A stretch of DNA of 64,000 bases, from the NCBI RefSeq assembly GCF_028858725.1, contig NC_084760.1, positions 9,560,867-9,624,866 on the forward strand. The letters are read 5' to 3'. The stretch comes from Colius striatus. Its lineage: Eukaryota > Chordata > Aves > Coliiformes > Coliidae. The notes under the pieces were generated by a model. That model searched no databases, was not told where the DNA came from, and worked only from the letters and a program-made list of their open reading frames with translations. The translations under genes and the position numbers were made by a program. Each line of letters opens with the position of its first letter. Position 1 is the first letter of the stretch. Shown here one piece after another: positions 47,122-58,500 of this stretch.

Positions 47122-47669
47122 ATTAAGAAGAATGTGGGCAGCAGGTTCTGCTCCCCCTCTCCTCTGCCCTGCTGAGGCCTCATCTGCAGTCCTGTGTCCA
47201 GTTCTGGGCTCCTCAGCTCAAGAGGGGCAGGAAACTGCTGGAGAGAGTCCAGCACAGGGCCACCAAGATGATCAGGGGACTGGAACATCTTTCTTATGAG
47301 GAAAGGCTGCGGGAACTGGGGCTGTTTAGTCTGGAGAAGAGACTTAAGGGGGAACTTCATCAACACTTCTAAGTACCTAAAGGGCGGATGTCAGGAGCAT
47401 GGGCTTAGTGACAGGACAGGGGGTAAACAGGCACAAGCTGGAACACAAGAAGTTCCACTTGAACATGGGGAGAAACTTCTTCCCTGTTGAGGTGAGGGAG
47501 CACTGGCACAGGCTGCCCAGATGAGCTGTGGAGTCTCCTTCTCTGGAGGCTTTCAAAACCCACCTGGACAAGTTCCTGTGTGACCTACTGTAGGTGGTCC
47601 TGCACTGGCAGGGGGGTTGGACTGGATGATCTTTCGAGGTCCCCTCCAGCCCTTGACATTCTATGATGT
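47122..47669 (+). mobile_element. CR1 copy between SLC35A1 and CFAP206
   Basis: About 550 bp inserted just upstream of the SLC35A1 CpG island, immediately after a poly-G run. It ends tgacattctatgatg. Confidence 0.95.
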
Positions 47670-47696
47670 GACTGAAGTAAAGCTGCTTTAGCAGGG

Positions 47697-47753
47697 GGTG
47701 ATGATGGTCTTTAGAGGGAGACCCATGCAATCCTCACCATCCTGTGATTCTAC
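47697..47753 (+). mobile_element. Possible decayed CR1 3' stub
   Basis: About 57 bp with a gatggtctttagaggg start and an atcctgtgattcta end. It resembles a worn CR1 terminus next to the complete copy. Confidence 0.5.
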
Positions 47754-48788
47754 ACAGTGAAATATGCTGCAATCTGCATGGCACCTGCTGTCTGTATGTG
47801 TGTCCTGTGCTCCCCAAACAGCAACATCTATAAGGGAGAAAGCTCCAAACCCAAAAACCTCATCTGTGAATGTAAAGGCTGCAAGTGACAGAGATGAGCT
47901 CCCTCTTTGAATGGCAAATGTGGCACTCTGCTCCCAAGCCCCAGCTCTGAGGCTGCCCGGGGGCTGTGCATGGCCTGGCTGTGGTCAGTGTGCTCACCAA
48001 GACACCAGAGGAACAGAAGAACCAGATCCAAACAACGCGGGTTCAGATGGGCATCAGCTAGGTGCTGCCTCTTCTTTCACATGAGTAAAGCCATTCTGAA
48101 AAGTAAGTGTCCTGTGTTTTTCTGAACTCTTTTACTGGTGGTAAATGCCCACAAATCCCAATCACACACGTGTTTCTCATGGCCAGGAACAAGTGCTTGG
48201 GTACTGACATGATTCTGCTGTGCCAGGACTGACACGCAGATCACAGTTGCATTCCCTGAGGTTTCACAGTGCTGCAGTAGCTTCTCCAGTGGAAAAGTAC
48301 AGAGCAAGTAGGATTAAAAGAGATTGTAGTTCCATCAGTTTCCTTTTAAGTAAATGTATTTATGGATTCTTGAAGTACCAGTTTGTTGGTTCAAAGTAAG
48401 AATTTTTACATAAAAAGGTTCAAAGCAAATGGTGATAAAAAAGATATAGATGTCACATGAGAGAAAATCACCTGCTGAAAAAGCATTGAGCTCAGTTCTG
48501 TGCTGCTCCCCTCCTGCTCCTTGTTTTCAATAATGCTCTGTGAATTTGTCCCAGCTGTATAACTTTCAGAAGCAAAGCCAGATACCTTGGAGAGGGTTAA
48601 ACAAAAACCGCTGTCCTGCACCATGACACCAGAAAATCACCCAGCAGCTTGAATCCTCGAGCTTCACTGTCATAAGCTTGTGTAATTACCCAGAAAACCA
48701 CACTGCAGCTGACCAAAGAAAGGCAGGGGAACCTCAGCACCCCCTATGTGATCACAGTGGCACACCTGCACGTTTTGCAGACAACTTA
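47754..48788. other. Intergenic sequence, CFAP206 to SLC35A1
   Basis: No exon, repeat or promoter recognised. It may include CFAP206 3' UTR if a distant poly(A) site is used. Confidence 0.5.
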
Positions 48789-48840
48789 TAGAATCACTGA
48801 GTGCCAGGGGTTGGAAGGGACCTCTAGAGATCATCCAGGA
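48789..48840 (-). mobile_element. Very short CR1 3' stub
   Basis: About 50 bp (agaatcactgagtgccagg to gatcatccagg), directly joined to a + strand CR1. Confidence 0.88.
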
Positions 48841-49036
48841 GATACTATGTCAGTGCTGAGGGAGCCCTGGCACAGGCTGCCCAGGGAGGGTGTGGAGGCT
48901 CCTTCTCTGGAGGTTTCAAAACCCACCTGGACACGTTCCTGTGTGACCTGATCTAGGTGGACCTGCTTGAGCAGGGGGGTTGGACTGGATGATCTCTAAA
49001 GGTCTCTTCCAACCCCTACCAGTCTGTGATACTATG
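48841..49036 (+). mobile_element. CR1 fragment next to CFAP206 3' end
   Basis: About 195 bp. It ends tctgtgatactatgaa about 240 bp from the CFAP206 stop. Confidence 0.93.
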
Positions 49037-49278
49037 AAATGTTGGTTTAAGTCTTTGGGAACAGCTTGATTCTAAATTACTGTTTAAACCCTGGGTGTTT
49101 CAGGCTTATCATTTCTATAACTTAATGCCAGGCAGCAGCCCCAACAGCCAAGGTAAGTGAAATAAATCAGCTGCTCCTGGAATCAACAGACACAGTAAAA
49201 TCTACATCTTAATTAAGGTATCTGCAGGGATTTTTATAGATACATTCACTTTACATCCTTAGGTTTCTTGTTTTTCCC

Positions 49279-49509
49279 TTAGGTTTCATCTGCTGCTCTT
49301 GTTAAGTCTACTTTGACCACACGAGTAGTAGGAGATGATCCTCCTCGGAGGCCTTCCAGGAAAACCTGTGGTCTGGGCACATTGCTGGAGTTGTCACGCT
49401 TAGTCTGGGTGCAAACATCCTTTGGCAAGTACACTTGGGTGGAGTTCTCTCTTCTCATGTGGCTGAGATCAGTCTGCGTGGAGTGAGTTAGCTTGCGGCG
49501 CAAATTGGC
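49279..49509 (-). CDS. CFAP206: CFAP206 terminal coding exon
   Basis: 231 nt. It starts A-N-L-R-R-K-L-T-H and ends [10 protein letters not shown] with TAA at 49281-49279. It contains T-Q-T at 49471-49479 and 49402-49410. Confidence 0.95.
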   Translation of the reverse strand, partial: ANLRRKLTHSTQTDLSHMRRENSTQVYLPKDVCTQTKRDNSSNVPRPQVFLEGLRGGSSPTTRVVKVDLTRAADET

Positions 49510-52500
49510 CTGAAGACACAAAAACAATCAGGTTAGGCAAAATCTGGTTGGACCGTTTCAGTGCTAGAGCCTAAACTTGGGTGTGGTTGTGTGCTTCACA
49601 TCTGCAGGCTTCACAGACCTGGGATGTGGCCCCACTGTTCCCTGCTGTCAGCACAGGGCTGCACCCATGCCTGGGTAACTCCTGACCCCATTGGCTGAGT
49701 GAGCAGCCTCACAAGCTTCAGTCAGCTCTTCAGTGTTCTCCTGTGGTCATTTGTTATGTGCCAAAGCCTTTCTGTTGTTAGGTTGAAATGTTCCTTTAGT
49801 GGCAGGTTTGAGGACCCAGAGTACTGTGGATAACTCAAGTACAGGATGGAGGCTTTGGCTGCTTTCTACCAAGTGAGAGGAGTCATAAAGTATGAGATCA
49901 AAGGGAAAAACTGCTTTCTTTCAAGCTATTGCTCATTAACCCCTTGGCAAGGGACAGAGGTTAAGGAAATGCAAAGCTCTGTTTAATCACAGTTTAGTTT
50001 GCTGTAGATAGATACAACAACAAAATCATTTCTCACAAAGGGTTAGTATTACAAAGTCAGCACTTGAAACAACAAAGTGTTCCTTATCCCACTGAGCCTT
50101 CTATGTCAGCAGTGATGTAAACCACTGTAAATCAATAGGCCACGATGTCATCCACACACAGTCTCCTGTGGTGGCATCCAGACCCCTGCACCTAAGTGAG
50201 AAAGTCCCTGGAGTCCAGTCCAGCCAGCAGAGACTGGAGTCAGCAGAAGCTGGGAGTGATTAAACTGGCCACATTCAGTGTTTGTACAGGATGAGTTAAA
50301 ATGTTCCCCAGGCTTCACTAGCTCTGTGTCCCTCTCCTGGAATGGAACGTGAAGCACTTAGATGTAGACACATTTTGGTAACTTCGTCTGAAACTGAATC
50401 TCATAGAATCCTTTCAGCTGGAAGAGACTTTTAAGATCATGGAGTGCAGCCTAATCTCCCAGATGGACAGCTGAGGCTAAAACACCCTGAGTGCTTTAAA
50501 AGTACTTTCTCTTAAGTATTTCAGACTAACAAGCTACAAATTTGGTTGTGAATGGACTTGGTGCTCAGCTATTGGAAAACATTCCACTTTGCTTATGCTA
50601 AAGGTAAATCACTGACCACATCTTATATTTATTTATGTACTTTTGTCCATTACAGAAGCAAAGGAGGATTTCAACCAAGTTTCTTGTAAACCTAATGGGC
50701 TGCTTTAGTGCAGGGCCATAAAGGTGATGGGGTGGAGCATCTCCCTTCTGATGAAAGGCTGAGGGTGCTGGGGCTCTTCAGCTTGGAGGAGACTGAGGGG
50801 TGACTTAATTCATGCTTACAAATACATAAAGGGTGTGTGTCAGGAGGATGGAGACAGGAGGATGTTCTCAGTGATGGCCAATGATAGGACAAGGGGCAAC
50901 GGGTACAAGCTGGAACAGAAGAGGTTCCAAAGAAACATAAGGAAAAACTTCTCCCCGGTTCAGGTGAGGGAGCACTGGAACAGGCTGCCCAGATGGGTTG
51001 TGGAGTCTCCTTCTCTGGAGACATTCAAACCCACCTGGATGAGTTCCTGTGTGACCTACTCTAGGTGGTCCTGCTCTGGCAGGCGGTTGGACTGGATGAT
51101 CTTTAGAGGTCCCTTCCAGCCGCTAGGATTTGTGGTTCTGAGATAAGTTAGCTCAAAGACAGCTTCTGCAGGGTCAAACACATCCAAATGCACTCCTAGC
51201 CATTCTGGCTGCCAGTTACTACATTTTTCCTCTTCTTACTTGATGGTGATGAATATTAACATAAATTGCTCCACATCCAATAAAGCTTTGCCTGGCCCAA
51301 ACTTTTCTGCACCCTTTTTTCCTTTTGTTTTAGACGTATACAGTAGTATCTTCATCCTGTTACGTTTCTCTAAGTGTAGAGAAAAAACTTTAAACTTCAA
51401 CTGCTAAACTTCAGCAAACTCAGAGAAGGCAACTGAACAGTTTGGAATGAATAGACTTAGTAGTGGAAGCAATGCCTCAAATTAGGGGAAAATATGGAAA
51501 AAGTGGGAACAAAAAGGAAATGCAGAAATGAGGAACCTGGAAAAAATTAGCAAGGCAGTGTAGCAAAGAGTATGTCTTTGAATAAGGTTAGATATATGCT
51601 GGAAGGGACAAAAGTTTACAACAACTTATTCTGAACTTTATTATCCGACAATGAAACTCTAGCAGTAACAATACAAACCAATCTGATAGCTTTTCTTCTC
51701 AGTTCCCATTCATTCCATTCATAAGATGCCACAAGAGTTGGAGGCAAGATGTGAGTATCAGTTTGAGTGCTACTGTCGCATTTAGTGAGCGATTCCATGA
51801 AACGTTTGTCTGCGTTTCTGGCCTGAGTGAAAAACAAAACAGCAAAACCAAGCAAAGCATTAGTGAGAAGAACACAGACATCTAAGTAAAATAGCATATG
51901 GAAATGCAACATTTGTCCTGGTTTAGCAAGGAGCAGCTTTTGCTTGGTAACAGGGGGAGCAGGTTGCAGTGAAGACCCGTCAAAGCGTGTTTGGACTCTC
52001 CCCTGGCTCCTGGGTTCACACCCACCTCCGGCCCGGCTGGGCCAATCTGGCGCCTCTGCCATCACTATTTAGGGACAGGAATTTGAAGTGCTGGCAGGAG
52101 GTGTGAGAGTGATACAAGATGGAGGTGACCACACGGACCCCACAGTCAGAGAAGGAGGAAGGAAGGAGAAGCACCAGACCAGAGACCCCTCTGCAAGCCG
52201 TGGCGAGAATGCAGCTGTACCCCTGCAAGCCATGCAGGGCTATGGCAGGACTGAGAGCCACCAGCAGCTCCGTGTGAGTGAGCCCGGACGGGCGAGGGAC
52301 TGTGTGGGGAGACGGCCATGGCCCAGGCCGTGCTGGAGCCTGCGGGCCCAGAGCAGCCCCACACGAGAGGCAGAGAGGAGCTGCAGCCTTTGGGATCAAT
52401 GCGCGTGGGAGCAGCCCGGGCAGGGCTGTGTGTGTGTGAGGGACCCCATGGACTTGCAGGGAGGGCTGGTGCTGAGCCCACCTGTCCTGAGGAGGGACAA

Positions 52501-55500
52501 ATGGCAGAAGCCATCAGGAACAGACTGACTGAAACCCCCACTCTCTGCCCCCCCTGAGCTGTTCAGGGGGAAGGGAGGTAAAAACACTGGGATCAGGGCT
52601 CTGAGCCCTGGAAGAAGGGAGGAGGAGGGAGAAGGTGGTCTTAAAGGGCTGGTCAGACTCTTCGTTGCACCACTCTGTGTTGTTTTATTTTGGTTATGTT
52701 TTGGGTTTTGGGATTATGCTTTAGTTGGTATTGCATTAAATTATTCTCTGTTTCCTTCCCTAAGCCCAGTAGCCTGGGCTGTTTTGTCATGAACCTTAAG
52801 GGCAATTAAGCTCTCCCTGCCCTTTGGCAATCCTCAGCCTCTTCTGTACTTGAGGCTAATCCTGGTCTGTTGTTCCCTGATGGGCCTAAACCAGGACAAC
52901 ATTTCAAAGGCAAACAGAAATCTGCAAGCCACAAGTGGATAACGATTTACATTCAACAATATTCTACCCCTTCCCCTCACCAACACTGCTAAAAAGAAGA
53001 AACCAATTAGTGTTTCATTGATCTAATTTCTGACAGAAAATGCTTTAGGCAGAGGCCTCAGATGAATTTCAGCCTCATTGGATCACTGGATTTTGGTAAA
53101 AAGGGGTCCTGTCACCACCAGTATTTTATGATACAGGCACCTAAGGTTGTCTTTATGCATAGACTAAAAACCACAGTTCATAGTTAGGACAAGTGCCAAC
53201 ATCTCTGCCAGAGCAGGGATATAAACTCTATCTTTCTCACCAAGCGTCAGTGCAAGACTACATTCATTTGATTGCCAGGGACTTCAAATTCACACTGAAT
53301 CATAGAGAATGGCTATGAATCCACACACTGGATTTCATACAGGTGCACTGTGGCATTCATTATTAATGAATCTCCTTTCATTTTTATAATACATTCCATA
53401 ATTCCTCTCCCCAGATGTCACCAAAGCCTCATCCAGTGCACACTGATGAACTGCTGGGCCACAGCTGCAGTTAAGATGATACCTGGCTCATCTTCTATTG
53501 CATTTATTTACTGTCCCTTTAAGCTACTTTTGCAAAAATGAGGATAATAAGGGAAGGTATTTCATATCAACACCCTGAAGACCTGGAAAAGGTAGACCTT
53601 CAGACATTCTGTATGATAGGTAGGTGATTATACTTCACAGAATCACAGAATGGGAGTTGGAAGGGAGATCATCTGGTCCAATCTCCCTGCAGTAGCAGGT
53701 CCACCTAGATCAGGTCGCACAGCAACGTGTCCAGGTGGGTTTTGAAGACCTCCAGAGAAGAAGCCTCCACACCCTCCCTGCCTGTGCCAGGGCTCCCTCA
53801 CCTTGAAAGGGACAGAGTTCTTCCTTATGTTTAAATGGCGCTTTTTGTGTTCCAGCTTCATCCCATTACCCTTTGTCCTGTCACTGGATACAACAGAAAA
53901 AAAGTGCTGCCCCAACCTCCTGACATCCACCATTTAGATATTTGTAAATATTAATGAGGTCCCCCCTCAGTCTCCTTTTCTCCAGACTATACTCATTTCC
54001 TAAAGCTGAATATCCCCTGATCACCTATATGTTCTAGAAAGCACTTGAGAGCTGTTGAGCAAGAGGCATGGCCAGCGTGTACCTGTGCACACGGAACAAG
54101 GTTGTCAAACTGATGCCGAAGCTCCAGCAGCTGAATTAGCTCTGGGTGTTCTTTTGCTTTTTCTGCATTTAGTTGGATGAACTTATCTGGGTCCTGAGCA
54201 AACATGTATGCAGCTTCTTTGGAACTGAACACATAACATTTCTCCCTGTGCTTCAAAATTCCAATAGCAGGATTTCCTTAAAAAAAAAGAGACCATATTA
54301 TGAACAGTTTAATATCTGATACGAGATGCTTATAATCAAGGTTCTGTAGCTGCCTCAAATCAGTTTCACCCTTTTTTTTCCTGAAAGCAGCATAAATCCC
54401 TGAAAGTAAGCTTTTTAAAATCAGAAAAGTCTATTTCATTAGGCCACTGCAACTGCTTGTGATCAGTCCCCACCAGTGTGCCTTAGTGTGTGTCTGTCTG
54501 AAAAGCCATCTGAAAAACACCTCCAGCAAAGGCAGAAGAAAACAGTTCATACCCACAGATGTTTTCCCTAGAAACTGCGGCAAATGTTTGATCAAAGATC
54601 AGCAGTTCACTTATACTGGCAGGCATAACACTGAAATCAACTGAAGAAGCAGATGAAGCAGTGAGAAGCTGGACAGCACATCAACAGAGAAAATGAGATG
54701 TCAATAAAGGCCAAGTAACTTCTACAGAGAAACACATCTTGAGCTGAAGGACAGTAGCAAGCTGTCATTACCCAGGAAAGACCTAGAATCATCATGGATA
54801 GTGCCTTGAAAATACTAAATGGCACTAAGTGGCAATCAAAAAGGCAAAAAAGAAGGTCAGGAATTAGTAGGATGCAAACAGAGGGGGAGAAGAAAACCAA
54901 CAACCTCTATGCTACATTTGTAATACTGTGTTTTATTACAACACAACAGAATAAGGAAGGTGAAGGGAGCTGGGAGTGATCAGAGGCTTGGAGCACCTCT
55001 CACAGAAGGAGAGGTTAAAGAAAGAGGCCTCTTTGGCATTAAAAAGAAGCAACTGAAAAGAAACAAAATGATACAGGGTTATAAACCCATGATTTGTGTG
55101 CAGTATCAAGTGAGGGCCTAGTAGCATCTCAAGAAAGTGACACCTTTTCATAGTACACATTTTCATAGTTGTGGGACTCTTAAAAAGAAGAATAACCCAT
55201 GGCAAACTCTAAATGGATTCAAAAAGCAATTATGTAAGTTAAAACCTCTATTAAGGATTATTCAAGAAAAGGTTACAGACTCAACATTTAGCTCAGAAAA
55301 TCCCATAACCACCAACTACTAGAACAGGGAAGGATATAATTGAGGGAGGATCATTCCTACTTGATTTCTCATAATCAGAGAATCATAGAACCATAGAATG
55401 GCAGGGGTTGGAAGGGACCTTTAGAGAACATCTAGTCCAACCCCCCTGCAGAAGCGGGGTCATCTAGATCAGGTCACACAGGAACGTGTCCAGGCGGGTC

Positions 55501-58500
55501 TTGAAGACCTCCAAGGAAGGAGCCTCCACACCCTCCCTGGGCAGCCTGTGCCAGGGTTCCCTCACCTCAACAATGACATAATTTTTCCTTATGTTTCAAT
55601 GGAACTTTTTGTGTTCCAGCTTCATCCCATTACCCCTTGTCCTATTGCTAGATACAATTGAAAAAAAGTGCTGTCCCAACCTCCTGACATCCACCATTTA
55701 GATATTTGTAACTATTAATAAGATCCTTCCTCAATCTCCTCTTCTCCAGACTAATCTTCTAGTTAATTGTTTAGCTAAAATATGTGCTTTGCTTTCTTAG
55801 TTCAACTTAATATAATGTGAAATTCTGGCAACACTGAAAGCTTCTGTGTTTTCCTACAACAGACTTTCAATTTCTTAAATGGAGGAATGACCACAAATCT
55901 TCCCCCATGCACTGCAGGATATATGATTTGAATTTCTTCTTCTTTTCTATTTATGTACAGAATTTCTTGAGTATCACTGAAAGACAGTATGGGAGTCTAT
56001 TTAAGTCTACAAACTTATGCTTTATTGCACTTTGTCCTTGAATGAAGGAATTAAGTTTTCAATACCATATCTGATAATAACAAGTTAACTTAACAAGTTA
56101 AGTTAATCTTCTAGCTAAACAAGGGTGGACATTCTGTGATCTATTTTCAGCCTTAACTGAGATGAGAGCGGAGCTCACAACTGAAATGAGTAAAGAATCC
56201 ACTCAGAAACACTAAAACATGACTGTCCACATCCAGAAATCAGGTACAAGGCTACAGAGACCTTCAGTCCAACCCAGGCCAGCTGTTCTCATTTGTAATA
56301 TTAAATAAGTGTGAGGTATTTACACTGTTGGTAAAATACCAGCTTTTTAACACTGCCAAGTAATGGCAATATTTTCTTCCCAGCCTCATGTAAGTTTAAA
56401 ACAAACACATCTGTCTGGAAAGGTTTTATAAATGATAGGGAGGCAGAAAAAGTGAACTGAGTGGGATAGCTGAAACAAGGCTTGCTTTCAAGACAAATGA
56501 TCTTAGAAGAGACAAGAATCCTATGATTACTTGACTTAATCCAGTGCACTTTTGCATTCTTTTCAGAGGTTTTTAGTACTTTACAATGACTGCTTTAAAA
56601 TCTGCATGATGTAGGCATGAGTGGGTGTGTTTGCAATACATGGATACACAAAACAGGAGACACCCTTTTCCTACGGCTGTATTCAACCACATCAACAACA
56701 GCAAACAAACCTGCGTTCAGCTGCAGTGTAGGTTACACAGATACACCTATAGCAGGAGAATCACACAATGGGAGGGGTTGGAATGGACCTTTAGAGATCA
56801 TCCAGTCCAATCCCCTGCTAAAGCAGGTCCACCTAGATCAGGTCACAGAGGAACATGTCCAGGTGGGTCTTGAAGACCTCCAGAGAAGGAGCCTCCACAC
56901 TCTCCCTGGGCTTGTTTCTGCCTGCTCGTGCCTACTTTCTCTCGAAGCCCTCCTGCTTTCTACTTTGGGCACTTTATTTGTGAATTTTTAAAAGAAAAAT
57001 ACTTTAACAAAGGAAATAAGTTACCTGGGTTGAAAATGACAAACTTGCACATACAGTACTGGAGCTTTGACATAACAGGATGCATTCAGAGCGTGCCTTT
57101 CTATTTTCCCTAATACTTGTGTACATACAAAGTATGGAAAAGACCTAACTACAAAACATACCTGGGAGGGTGAGGCCTTTCACACCAATTGCATGGGCAC
57201 AGAAACCACGGTACTGGATTAGTAACTGATCAAAATTATCAGTAGTCTCTGGAAAAAGCCATTCTTGGTTCTCGAAATCAGAAATGTTCACTCTGGTTCC
57301 TAAGAAAAGGTTTAACAAAGGAAGGATTTCAGCAACAAAACATCAGATGTTTAAAATATTGTAATGTGGCAGGATGAGCGGCTTACTCTGGTCTCCACAG
57401 GATGTCCTGCAGTGCCAAGATTCCCAGAGCCAAACTTTAGCTCTGCCTTAAGAGAGATCCTAGCAGGAAACTCCTTTAGCAGCATTAATTTTCTTTGAAA
57501 ACAGGGGACCACAACAGGAAGGTAATAGCTTCCTCTTCTGTTTAGTTTTCACCCACTCAAGCATTACAAATCCCCTGGAGTATAACTTAGTTGCTAGAGT
57601 TACCACGTTACAAACAAATCCTTTGGGCAACAAAAGCCCTGTTAAATTAGACTTCTTAATTGTCCCCTCCATTTCAGAAGTTCTGAAAGGTGTAAAAAGA
57701 CATCAACAAATTTAAGACTTCTTCTTCTGTGATCATTCAGCCATTTTTAAGGAGAGATATCCAAAGAGAAATCCAAACCACAGTACATGAAAAATAAATC
57801 CACAGGCTGCAGGTCTCATTTTTATTTACCATGCAGATTCTGATTGTTAAAAAGAAATCCCTGTGTGGCACCTTCTGTAAAGACAACTCAAACCACACAA
57901 TCTTGGAAAATGAAAAAGGAAGAACTTTCAGTACCTGTGGTTTCTCTTCTCCTTTCCTCATCACTTTTCACAAGCATTCCTTCCAGAAGAGACGCGAGCA
58001 CTTCCTCGGGAAAACACTGTGACTGGATTTCTGAGAACTGTTGGAGATTGTTAATCATGTTTGTGAGGAAGCTTAGCAGGACTATCTCATCCTGAAATCT
58101 GGTCCAGAGGTTAGCAAGTGCAACAAAGAGAGGCTAGAAAAAAAAAAAAAATGATCTGAAATCCAGATTTGGTTTATTTCTGCAGCCTAAACCAAGTGCT
58201 GTGCACAACAATCTCTGCTATGAACAAAGTGAGATGGATCTGCAAGGCCTTCAGCATCCAGAAATTCCCAGGGAGCTCCTGGGCACTGTAAGAGGAGAAC
58301 GAATCACAGAATCCTAAAGGTTGGAAGGGACCTCGAAAGCTCATCCAGTCCAACCCCTCTGCCAGAGCAGGACCACCTAGAGCAGGTCACACAGGAGTTT
58401 GTCCAGGTGGGTTTGAGTGTCTCCAGAGGAGGCTCCACAACCCATCTGGGCAGCCCCTTCCAGTGCTCCCTCACCTCAACAGTGTCCTGTTACATCTAAA

